Assembly: GCA_002254405.1 (NCBI GenBank)
Contig: NJDH01000023.1
Coordinates: forward strand, 1-19,059
DNA length: 19,059 nucleotides
From: Candidatus Altarchaeales archaeon ex4484_96
GTDB taxonomy: Archaea; Altiarchaeota; Altiarchaeia; IMC4; QMZM01
Direction: 5' to 3'
The notes below the pieces were generated by a model that was given only the letters and a program-made list of their open reading frames with translations, had not been told where the DNA came from and did no database searches. This document shows positions 13,947 to 19,059 of the stretch, one piece after another (position 1 is the first letter of the stretch; each line of letters begins with the position of its first letter). A program made the position numbers and the translations under genes.

Positions 13947-14222
13947 CTATAGACCTGCTCCGGCTGCCGAATAAATAACAAGCTTTTTCTCCTGTAGCAG
14001 GCCAAGCATCGTTCTAATCACCTCAGAGCTATACTCTCTTTCCAAGCCTTCTGTGTTCATAATCTCTTTTAGGTCTTCTATTGTTTTGCTGCCGTCGCAT
14101 TTTTTCCAGAGCATCAGTATGTCTCGTCCGAGATGATAGCTTATGTTATCCTCGTTAGTGAGCAGATTACCGGCAAACACCGCTTTCCCGCGTTTTTTTG
14201 GTTTATTTAGTGTTTTTTCCAA
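13947..14222 (-). CDS. PqqD-like small winged-helix protein
   Basis: This 91-residue protein resembles PqqD, a peptide-binding winged helix (RiPP recognition element fold) that in peptide-maturation systems delivers precursor peptide to a radical SAM enzyme. The core ISYHLGRDILMLWKKCDGSKTIEDLKEIM (27-55) follows the PqqD pattern of a hydrophobic helix, then CDGxxTxxEI/L. The second half, SSEVIRTMLGLLQEKKLVIY, completes the wing. The N-terminus is basic and ends in a short strand (KAVFAGNLL). No radical SAM enzyme, peptidase or precursor peptide is visible in the window. In archaea such stand-alone proteins are common and mostly unstudied. It lies 40 bases after the ZIP gene on the same strand. 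Confidence 0.68.
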   Translation of the reverse strand: MEKTLNKPKKRGKAVFAGNLLTNEDNISYHLGRDILMLWKKCDGSKTIEDLKEIMNTEGLEREYSSEVIRTMLGLLQEKKLVIYSAAGAGL

Positions 14223-14262
14223 ATTAGAACCTTATTATAATATAGTATTTGGGCGATATATA

Positions 14263-14988
14263 TCACATATTTTTTGATAAAACAATGAACAGCGCTAAAG
14301 CAACCCCTCCCAGAAAAGCCAGTGCGGAGTGTTCTTTTTCGTGTTCTCTTGCTTCAGGCAATAGATGTGAGGCGGATAAATAAAGCAATACGCCTGCCAT
14401 GAATCCGAGCATCAATCCCAGCATAGACTCATCTAATACTTTGACTGCAGGGTATACTATGAACGCCCCCAGGGGGGTGGTGAGTCCTGCTATCATGAAA
14501 GCGTATATGCCTGCTTTTTTCTTTTCTAATCCGCCTTTTAACAGGAAAATATAGGTGATGACACCTTCAGCGAATTCATGTATTACAAGCCCGGTGGCGG
14601 ATAGTATTCCTATCAGCACTGATACATTAAATGTTACTGTGTATATTACTCCGTCGATGAAGGAGTGTAGTCCGATTCCTTCAGCTGCTGTTATGCCGAA
14701 TTCGAGTTCTTTTTGTTTAGTATGGTATTTTATTATTTCGTTTGAGAAGAACATGAACAGGAATCCCCCAAGGGCTATGAATCCTGCATATGGATTGGAT
14801 TTGATGGCGTTGGGGAGTGCTAGTGTGAGGGGTGTTGATATCAGGATTCCGGCTGCGAAGCACATGAAGTAGGTTTTTGTTTTCTCGGCCCATTCCCTGT
14901 TTTTGTATATGGCGTAGATTCCCAGCCCGTTTACGAGGGCTGCGAGCACGGCGAAGCCTGCTATGTAAATGAATTTTTCCGAGAACAT
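14263..14988 (-). CDS. ZIP-family divalent metal transporter
   Basis: This 241-residue protein has eight predicted membrane helices. ZIP proteins move Zn2+, Fe2+ and other divalent metals into the cytoplasm. The metal-site motifs of helices 4 and 5 are both present: GLHSFIDGVIY (107-116, with H108 and D112) and VIHEFAEGVITY (135-146, with H137, E138 and E141). The late YLSASHLLPEAREHEKEHS (203-221) matches the conserved HLLPEA of helix 7. Loops are short, as in GufA/ZupT-like prokaryotic members. It is divergent from a NikR-like regulator, with 95 bases between starts, and is followed by the PqqD-like gene. Confidence 0.92.
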   Translation of the reverse strand: MFSEKFIYIAGFAVLAALVNGLGIYAIYKNREWAEKTKTYFMCFAAGILISTPLTLALPNAIKSNPYAGFIALGGFLFMFFSNEIIKYHTKQKELEFGITAAEGIGLHSFIDGVIYTVTFNVSVLIGILSATGLVIHEFAEGVITYIFLLKGGLEKKKAGIYAFMIAGLTTPLGAFIVYPAVKVLDESMLGLMLGFMAGVLLYLSASHLLPEAREHEKEHSALAFLGGVALALFIVLSKNM

Positions 14989-15083
14989 TTTTTATGTTAG
15001 ATATTGGGGGTTTTTATTAAAAAAGCAAGATAGTATTATTAATTTATATCAATATTTATATATAACCTTATTAATATCTTTTT
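14989..15083. promoter_or_regulatory. Divergent ZIP/NikR-like promoter with candidate operators
   Basis: This AT-rich spacer holds both promoters. TTTATATATA (15055-15064) is a strong TATA box for the plus-strand regulator and ends 20 bases before its ATG. On the minus strand, TTTTTTAATAAAAA (about 15011-15024) is a TATA-like element for the ZIP gene. An 8-base direct repeat, TTATTAAT, occurs at 15036-15043 and 15068-15075. It flanks the regulator's TATA box at a 32-base period, about three helical turns, so it is a candidate binding site for a ribbon-helix-helix tetramer. I see no match to the classical NikR operator GTATGA-N16-TCATAC. Confidence 0.5.
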
Positions 15084-15467
15084 ATGGCTATTGTTTCCAT
15101 TTCACTGAAAGATAACCTGCTTCGGGAGGTGGATAAACTATCCGCGGATGTTGGTTATTCTGCTCGAAGCGAGGTGGTGCGCGCGGGTCTTCGCATGTTG
15201 TTGGAGGAGCATGATGCGAGGTCTAAGCTTGCGGGACAGGTTGATGCGTTGCTTCTTTTAGTTCATGATGAGAAAAGCTTCGAGCATATTTCCAGGATAA
15301 GGGGTAAGTATCAGAGTATCGTTAAAACCCAGCTGCACAGCCATCTTGGCAACGATAAGTGCCTTGAGGTGTTGCTTTTATATGGGGATGCGGTAGATAT
15401 TAAGGGGATGGCAGCTGACTACCAGAGCAACAAAAAAATACACAACACAAAACTCGTGATACTATGA
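15084..15467 (+). CDS. NikR-like metal-responsive ribbon-helix-helix regulator
   Basis: This 127-residue protein has an N-terminal ribbon-helix-helix DNA-binding domain: strand VSISLKDNLLREVD, then GYSARSEVVRAGLRMLLEEH (24-43). It also has a C-terminal ACT-like metal-sensing domain as in NikR. The block TQLHSHLGNDKCLEVLLLYGD (about 82-102) aligns with NikR's LHVHINHDDCLEI and keeps the equivalents of H87, H89 and C95. The fourth nickel ligand, H76, which comes from the HHHH segment before it in E. coli NikR, is not there: the aligned region reads GKYQSIVKT. Metal choice may therefore differ. It is divergent from the ZIP transporter gene and its promoter carries a repeat suitable for autoregulation. 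It is inferred to control metal uptake. Confidence 0.8.
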   Translation: MAIVSISLKDNLLREVDKLSADVGYSARSEVVRAGLRMLLEEHDARSKLAGQVDALLLLVHDEKSFEHISRIRGKYQSIVKTQLHSHLGNDKCLEVLLLYGDAVDIKGMAADYQSNKKIHNTKLVIL

Positions 15468-15525
15468 ACTCAAAGAGTCTCAGAACATATTGTTTGAATT
15501 CGCTAAACTAAAAAATAAACAAATA

Positions 15526-15534
15526 CTTATATAT
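15526..15534 (+). promoter_or_regulatory. TATA box for a structured leader transcript
   Basis: CTTATATAT (15526-15534) is a strong archaeal TATA match. It predicts a start near 15550-15556, where a stable hairpin begins. Confidence 0.55.
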
Positions 15535-15548
15535 CCAAATAAGTAACG

Positions 15549-15698
15549 CTGTTGGGGTATATGAAATACCCGACAGGATGGGACAATACTATTATGATAA
15601 TCCCCTGGGGCCTGGTGAAGTCCTAGCGGTGGGCGATTAACCTGATAATAAAAAATCATTCGATGAGCGAGGTGATTTAAAGCCGGGGGTGGGGTGAG
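15549..15698 (+). ncRNA. Structured leader or small RNA upstream of a zinc-ribbon gene
   Basis: This 150-base G-rich, non-coding stretch lies between the NikR-like gene and a small ORF. It differs in composition from the AT-rich spacers elsewhere. An 11-bp hairpin is formed by 15549-15560 and 15566-15576 (GTTGGGGTAT with ATACCCGAC, one bulged G). A second hairpin pairs AAATCATT (about 15653-15660) with GGTGATTT (15671-15678). GGGA (about 15580-15583) can pair with TCCC (15601-15604), or the CCCC there could pair with GGGG at 15691-15694, which lies in the ribosome-binding region of the ORF at 15699. It may be a cis-regulatory leader or an independent RNA. It matches no riboswitch class that I recognise. 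Confidence 0.45.
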
Positions 15699-15764
15699 AT
15701 GACTGATGGTGATCTAAGGGAGCTTGATGAAAATATTATAAAAGCTAATCGAGGAGAGAAGTAG
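15699..15764 (+). CDS. Possible 21-aa upstream ORF
   Basis: ATG 15699 follows GGGGTGAG and opens a 21-codon frame, MTDGDLRELDENIIKANRGE plus K, ending TAG at 15762-15764. The stop overlaps the apparent GTG start of the zinc-ribbon gene (TAGTG), so it could be a translationally coupled leader peptide. It is also in the same frame as the main part of that gene, so it could instead be its N-terminus interrupted by TAG. Confidence 0.35.
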   Translation: MTDGDLRELDENIIKANRGEK

Positions 15765-16198
15765 TGGGTTACGGTTTGCCCTAAATGCAAAAGTAAGCAT
15801 GTGAAAAAGTATGTCTTTGGGGCGGGTCAAAGCAAGCAATATTATTTTTGTATGTCCTGTGGCTACAGTGATTTCATGTTTCCTCAAGTATCTTTAGACG
15901 ATGCTTTGAAGCTTCTGGATAAATCAATTAAATTCAAACATCCATTAGCTTTCCCTCCTATTGTTGCGATTCTGCAACAAGAAAAGGAGGCAACACCACA
16001 GAATCTATTTGATTTATATGCTGTTATCTATCTATCTGCTGTTATTCTAATTATTATCTTAGCAGCTGATTTGTTGTTTTCTCAGATACTGGGGGGGAAT
16101 TTGTTTCCATATTATGTGTTTTTCTATTCATTTTCCTTTTAATTGCAGTTGTAGTCTATTACATCAAGGTAATGTCTAAAACTGATAGGTGTGGGTGA
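15764..16198 (+). pseudogene. Zinc-ribbon, two-helix membrane protein, frameshifted twice
   Basis: The rebuilt product has about 145 residues: VTVCPKCKSKHVKKY, then FCMSCGYSD (a CPxC...CxxC zinc ribbon), a linker, a first membrane helix (YAVIYLSAVILIIILAADLLF) and a second (FVSILCVFLFIFLLIAVVVYY) ending at TGA 16196-16198. Two one-base shifts break it. Near the start, GTGGGTT (15764-15770) must lose one G so that GTG, following the GAGGAG ribosome site at 15751-15756, reads into the zinc ribbon. At 16091-16097 the G7 run must become G8 to reach the second helix. As written the frame ends at 16142 with a short tail. Both sites are G tracts, so sequencing error, slippage and true decay are all possible. 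The function is unknown. Confidence 0.6.
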
Positions 16199-16225
16199 TG
16201 AAAAAATAAATCAATAAAACGAATA

Positions 16226-16299
16226 AGCCTCAGCCGGGATCTGAACCCGGGACTTCTTGCTTACCAAGCAAGCGCTCTACCAGGCTGAGCTACTGAGGC
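16226..16299 (-). tRNA. tRNA-Thr (GGU)
   Basis: Read on the minus strand this is a 74-base cloverleaf. The acceptor stem GCCTCAG pairs with CTGAGGC, followed by discriminator U, the usual one for archaeal tRNA-Thr. The anticodon stem CTTGC/GCAAG encloses TTGGTAA, giving anticodon GGT. The T arm CCGGG-TTCAGAT-CCCGG is perfect. There is no encoded CCA and no intron. Confidence 0.96.
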
Positions 16300-16334
16300 A
16301 TCAACAGATAGAATAAATACTTAGGTTCTTTGTT

Positions 16335-17060
16335 TTAAAATAAACATACCCTAAAACAAAATCTTGGAAGCAACATCCCCCAACAAGCGAGCTTCCTGCT
16401 AGCTGAAACCCCCAACCTAATAGGTAAAGTCTGAGAATACTTATATTCATCCCCCTTCACATCCTCAATATCCTTAACCACCTCCCGAGCTAATGTCATG
16501 AAAAAAGAACACAAAACCAGCACATATAAAACATTCAAGGTAGAGGAAGGCATAAACAACAAATCATCAACATTAATCAAAGCCCCGTAGACGAAAATAG
16601 AGGCCACCAGATAGCTTACCACCAGATTAGATGTGAAAAACATCCTCTTGCTGTAAGCAGCATAAAGAATCAAAATAATCGTGTTCAAAGCCGCAAGATA
16701 TAAAACATAAATATTAATCAGCTTAGATAAGCCCACCCCAAAAAGAAACAAAATAATGGACAACATCAAAGCATCGCTTTTAGAGATTCGACATGAAGGA
16801 AGCGGCTTATGGGGTTTATTGATTTTATCGATTTCAATATCAAAATAATCGTTTAAGATATTACCCGCTCCAATAATCAAAAAAACCGCCAACCCCGCTA
16901 TTAAAACCTCAGCGGATAAAAACAAACCAACACCCGAGTAAGTGAATGAAGCCCCAACCAAAACACCAATGAATCCAATAAAGCAGTTGCGGAATCTAAG
17001 CAAAGCACACAATAAACCAAGAAACCCCATAGTATCGCCGAAAATCTTATTCAACTGCAT
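16335..17060 (-). CDS. UbiA-family prenyltransferase (probable DGGGP synthase), C-terminally short
   Basis: This is a membrane prenyltransferase of the UbiA family. The archaeal member (S)-2,3-di-O-geranylgeranylglyceryl phosphate synthase adds the second geranylgeranyl chain to make the core membrane lipid. Both Asp-rich metal and diphosphate motifs are present: N70-D71-xx-D74-xxx-D78 (NDYFDIEIDKINKPHKPLPS) and AREVVKDIEDVKGD (191-204). About seven hydrophobic helices lie between and around them. DGGGP synthases are usually about 275-300 residues. This one has 241 and loses its homologous pattern after about residue 225 (SRKLA), ending in an odd tail, LLPRFCFRVCLF. Restoring one base in the GGGGG there gives another early stop. 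The last one or two helices appear to be missing. Its 3' end faces tRNA-Thr. Confidence 0.78.
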   Translation of the reverse strand: MQLNKIFGDTMGFLGLLCALLRFRNCFIGFIGVLVGASFTYSGVGLFLSAEVLIAGLAVFLIIGAGNILNDYFDIEIDKINKPHKPLPSCRISKSDALMLSIILFLFGVGLSKLINIYVLYLAALNTIILILYAAYSKRMFFTSNLVVSYLVASIFVYGALINVDDLLFMPSSTLNVLYVLVLCSFFMTLAREVVKDIEDVKGDEYKYSQTLPIRLGVSASRKLACWGMLLPRFCFRVCLF

Positions 17061-17125
17061 ATGCTCTCACACGCTTAATTGATGGTTGATATATTGGTAA
17101 TATCGTATACATAGTAGGATGTAAA

Positions 17126-17137
17126 TTATATATTTAT
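17126..17137 (-). promoter_or_regulatory. TATA-like element for the UbiA gene
   Basis: On the minus strand TAAATATATAAT (17126-17137) lies about 70 bases before the UbiA start, predicting a leader of about 45 bases. Between them, GATAT and ATATC (about 17089-17105) form an imperfect dyad that could be an operator. Confidence 0.35.
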
Positions 17138-17164
17138 TTATGGTAATCATTTTGTAAACACGTA

Positions 17165-17389
17165 TCAGTCGATACTTGCCACGACATCAAACCCATCCTT
17201 TAACAAAGCATCCTTAATTCCAATCAATTTATTTCGGGGAATTCTAATGTGTATCTTGTCTTTACCACCTTGTTTTGCTTTATTTATGGCATCAATGACC
17301 ATGAAATATAGAAAATCTTCATCAGCATTTTCCTTCCTATAGCCACTTGCCAGGGCACCATGAGACATGGAACTCAGAGACACCTCCAT
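17165..17389 (-). CDS. Hypothetical 74-aa protein
   Basis: This is a small soluble protein. The first 22 residues are Ser-rich and low in structure. Then come a helix, DFLYFMVIDAINKAKQGGKD, a strand, KIHIRIPRNKL, and a helix-strand, GIKDALLKDGFDVVASID. This helix-strand-helix-strand pattern recurs in small proteins of phages and archaeal mobile elements, but I cannot name a family. It lies 40 bases after the 102-aa hypothetical on the same strand, probably in one transcript. Confidence 0.55.
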   Translation of the reverse strand: MEVSLSSMSHGALASGYRKENADEDFLYFMVIDAINKAKQGGKDKIHIRIPRNKLIGIKDALLKDGFDVVASID

Positions 17390-17429
17390 GATAGGTTATA
17401 GGGTTTTTTATAATAAAAAACAATTAGTA

Positions 17430-17738
17430 CTACTCCTTTTCCCGATAACTTGCAGATATTGATAGAATATCAAAATTCGCATCTCTCACAATCCCTAATC
17501 GAATATACCCCGTAATTTTGTCAGCATTCTCCTGCTTCCACTTTTCATATTCATCCTCACTATCGAATGTCTTATGTTTCAGGGTTGGGTCTGGGACAAC
17601 CAATCTTCTTAATTGTACATCGATATCCTTTAATTCGTCTTCGCCGATAGAATCGGGTACTCTAACATCAGGGTTGATTTCATTATCCACTTTGTCGAAT
17701 TCTTCATCACTCATGAAGTCGTCCTTTCTTTTTGCCAT
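17430..17738 (-). CDS. Hypothetical 102-aa acidic protein
   Basis: This is a soluble, charged protein. The N-terminal half is acidic (DDFMSDEEFDKVDNEINPD, 6-24). The second half has a helix, DSEDEYEKWKQENADK (59-74), followed by short strands, GYIRLGIVRDANFDILSIS, which suggest a small alpha-beta domain. No motif identifies its function. Its ATG follows the end of the frameshifted gene upstream by 9 bases, and the 74-aa hypothetical follows it, so the three likely form an operon. Confidence 0.55.
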   Translation of the reverse strand: MAKRKDDFMSDEEFDKVDNEINPDVRVPDSIGEDELKDIDVQLRRLVVPDPTLKHKTFDSEDEYEKWKQENADKITGYIRLGIVRDANFDILSISASYREKE

Positions 17739-17747
17739 TTTTGATTA

Positions 17748-18078
17748 TCAAAACAGTCTATGTTCTAAATCCTTCAAGCGTTTAGCCATTGCCGTATTAT
17801 ATATCCTATGCAACCGCTCCAAGTCATCCCTTGATATGAAACTATTACCTCCGTTGGTATATAAATTGTATTCTAGACTAATCTGCCGTCAATGTCTCCT
17901 TGACATTCACAGTATCAAGCCTGTATTGTACCGCTACAGCCATATCGTTTGCTATCCATAGACGTTTCACGAAGGATTCAATGAACCTGTCCAAGTCTTC
18001 TTCAGCTACCTTGAAGACGTGTGTGTAGTATGATTTCTCCTGTGCCGTCCAGAACACATCCCGTATATCCTGTGTCAT
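17748..18078 (-). pseudogene. Hypothetical protein interrupted by a one-base frameshift
   Basis: From ATG 18078 the first frame runs 66 residues (starting MTQDIRDVFWTAQEKSYYTH, with a helical middle, EEDLDRFIESFVKRLW) and stops at TAG 17878-17880. Removing one base just before that stop continues into a second open frame: SLEYNLYTNGGNSFISRDDL, then ERLHRIYNTAMAKRLKDLEHR, ending at TGA 17748-17750. The second part has no start codon before its first 30 codons and is protein-like, so one broken gene of about 110 residues is the better reading. The spacing to the next gene, 9 bases, is operon-like. The family is unknown. Confidence 0.5.
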
Positions 18079-18193
18079 TACGATAGTGCTTGATATGTTT
18101 AGAGCTGAAGGATGGAAGTTTTAACAAAGAATAAAACAACTTTCAGTAAATTCATTACACCACTAATCTTTTGAAGATTTAGAGATAAAAGGT

Positions 18194-18523
18194 TTATTTT
18201 CCATCCACAACATCACCCTTCTCTTTTTCGGTTTTGTACTCCTCAAGGCACCTCTCCAGCTCCCTCTTCAGTTCAGTCATGTCCTTCCAGAATTTCAGCC
18301 TCTCGAACCGCATCTCCTTCTTCAGGCTACTGATTTCCCTTTCCGATTCATCATAATCTTTCAACATACACTCCCTCAACCGCTCGCTCTCCCTGGCCTC
18401 AAAATCAAACTCGTCCATAAGCTCCTCGTGCAACTCATTCCTCTCGGAAATCCAGTAGTATATCCCCGCAATCCTTTCCCCCAAGATTTTAATCCTGTCA
18501 AACAATCTATCAGTCCAGTTCAT
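18194..18523 (-). CDS. Coiled-coil protein of unknown function
   Basis: This 109-residue, highly charged protein is almost entirely helical. Heptad-like spacing of Leu, Ile and Phe runs from about residue 3 to 97, for example RLFDRIKILGERIAGIYYWI and later EISSLKKEMRFERLKFWKDM. It has no signal peptide or membrane segment. Such proteins are common in archaeal plasmids and viruses, but function cannot be inferred. It is divergent from the small plus-strand genes at 18620. Downstream (18079-18193) I see no gene. That gap holds a small hairpin, AATCTT (18165-18170) with AAGATT (18174-18179). Confidence 0.5.
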   Translation of the reverse strand: MNWTDRLFDRIKILGERIAGIYYWISERNELHEELMDEFDFEARESERLRECMLKDYDESEREISSLKKEMRFERLKFWKDMTELKRELERCLEEYKTEKEKGDVVDGK

Positions 18524-18619
18524 GGGACTTCTTTTGCACGGTTGCTATAAAGCATAGTCTTCGGCAAGAACGGCAGACCATCGAGAACCTATTTTATCCC
18601 CGGGAATAATCTAACCTGT
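18524..18619. promoter_or_regulatory. Divergent promoter region of the right-end gene pair
   Basis: This 96-base spacer lies between the coiled-coil gene (minus) and the 43-aa gene (plus). CTATAAAG near 18552 is a plausible plus-strand TATA element and would give a leader of about 40 bases. No operator is evident. Confidence 0.3.
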
Positions 18620-18751
18620 ATGAAAAAGAAAGAGCAAAACCAAGAAAAACAGGCACAGAAAATCCAGCTGCCCGAATGGGTCAGAATCGTGGACAACTAC
18701 CTCAGGGAAGTCAGGAAAGTAAAGAGAATAACGGGGGATAAAAATGGCTGA
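18620..18751 (+). CDS. Hypothetical 43-aa basic protein
   Basis: The protein begins with a Lys/Gln-rich stretch, MKKKEQNQEKQAQK, followed by an amphipathic, Trp-containing segment, LPEWVRIVDNYLREVRKVKR (17-36). The ATG of the next gene overlaps its stop by 8 bases (ATGGCTGA), which supports coupled translation of both. It looks like an accessory protein of a mobile element. No known family is recognised. Confidence 0.5.
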   Translation: MKKKEQNQEKQAQKIQLPEWVRIVDNYLREVRKVKRITGDKNG

Positions 18752-18967
18752 GGGATTATATTCTCTGGTTTTGAAGAGACTGAAAGAAATAGACGCCCCA
18801 AGGTCAGGGGTGATAAGGTTCCCCTATGTCTTAGAGAAACTGTGCAGGAATTTTTCCATAACAAAGGAACAGTGCTGGGACATACTCTTCATGCTCAGGG
18901 ATTTGATTTCATCGAGATAATTCCTGGGCACGGGATAAGATTGATTGACAAAAACATGCTTTGTTGA
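18744..18967 (+). pseudogene. Winged-helix-like mobile-element protein with a one-base frameshift
   Basis: The open frame from ATG 18744 gives 58 residues to TAA 18918-18920: MAEGLYSLVLKRLKEIDAPR, then SGVIRFPYVLEKLCRNFSIT and KEQCWDILFMLRDL. At about 18905 one base seems to be missing. Restoring it extends the protein with (D)FIEIIPGHGIRLIDKNMLC to TGA 18965-18967, about 74 residues. The helix-turn-helix-like FSITKEQCWDILFMLRDL followed by a strand FIEIIPGHGIRLI has the form of a small winged helix. The fit of the restored end is good enough that a real frameshift or sequencing error is very likely. Confidence 0.6.
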
Positions 18968-18990
18968 ATAATCCAATGCAATGGTAACTA

Positions 18991-19010
18991 TTTAGGCTTT
19001 CTGGCCTAAA
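18991..19010 (+). terminator. Hairpin terminator candidate
   Basis: TTTAGGC (18991-18997) and GCCTAAA (19004-19010) form a perfect 7-bp stem with a 6-base loop, 24 bases after the winged-helix gene, followed by AT-rich sequence containing TTTTG. No gene is evident from here to the window end. Confidence 0.45.
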
Positions 19011-19059
19011 AATAATCTGTTTTGTTCATAGCTTTGTGAGCATGTTGTAGAACAGGAAC

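Noticed and set aside
14989..15083. Canonical NikR operator
   Set aside because: No GTATGA-N16-TCATAC-like dyad is present. Only the TTATTAAT direct repeat is supported.
15549..15698. 5S rRNA, SRP RNA or known riboswitch (TPP, cobalamin, fluoride) at this G-rich stretch
   Set aside because: None of the conserved core sequences of these RNAs could be found. Only generic hairpins are visible.
15762..15764. In-frame TAG read as pyrrolysine joining the 21-codon ORF to the zinc-ribbon gene
   Set aside because: TAG ends several intact genes here (prefoldin beta, kinase, cysteine desulfurase). A one-G excess after a GTG with a good ribosome site explains the start better.

Overview
This is a chromosomal window from an archaeon. 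It carries archaeal-type information genes (eL43/L37Ae, RpoP, the KEOPS subunit Pcc1, prefoldin beta), an archaeal RNase P RNA, a box C/D guide RNA, tRNAs without encoded CCA, TATA boxes about 25 bases before leaderless starts, and a UbiA prenyltransferase of the archaeal lipid type. Formylmethanofuran:tetrahydromethanopterin formyltransferase (Ftr) shows a tetrahydromethanopterin C1 pathway, so a methanogen, a methane or alkane oxidiser, a sulfate reducer or another Wood-Ljungdahl archaeon. The species cannot be named from the sequence.

Left part (1-2.5 kb): the 3' end of 23S rRNA, then RNase P RNA (about 396-682), then a tight plus-strand run L37Ae-rpoP-pcc1-prefoldin beta, closed by a T-tract and a canonical C/D sRNA (1870-1929). 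A minus-strand P-loop kinase follows. Middle left (2.5-6.4 kb): type IA topoisomerase convergent with a SufS-like cysteine desulfurase, then tRNA-Ile(GAU). About 170 bases later the 3' end of this tRNA and its downstream T-tract are repeated in degenerate form, within a tRNA-like relic, followed by a short isoprenylcysteine-methyltransferase-like ORF.

Centre (6.4-12.5 kb): a minus-strand series, in transcription order V4R-domain protein, NhaP-type Na+/H+ antiporter, a 56-aa zinc protein, Ftr, a CLC chloride channel with CBS domains and a CitG-family protein. Ftr, CLC and CitG are separated by only 8 and 4 bases. Ion transport thus sits directly beside C1 metabolism.

Right centre (12.5-15.5 kb): a plus-strand GerW/YtfJ-DUF2953 pair, the same pairing as ytfJ/ytfI in Bacillus, with an overlapping 59-aa ORF. 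Facing it are a PqqD-like protein and a ZIP metal transporter. A NikR-like regulator is divergent from the ZIP gene and probably controls it.

Right end (15.5-19 kb): this part looks different. It has a structured leader, a zinc-ribbon membrane protein broken by two apparent one-base indels in G tracts, tRNA-Thr(GGU), a C-terminally short UbiA protein, small genes of unknown function, and two more short genes with one-base frameshifts. It resembles a decaying or mobile-element-derived segment, or a stretch of poorer sequence quality. The first 15 kb show no comparable damage.
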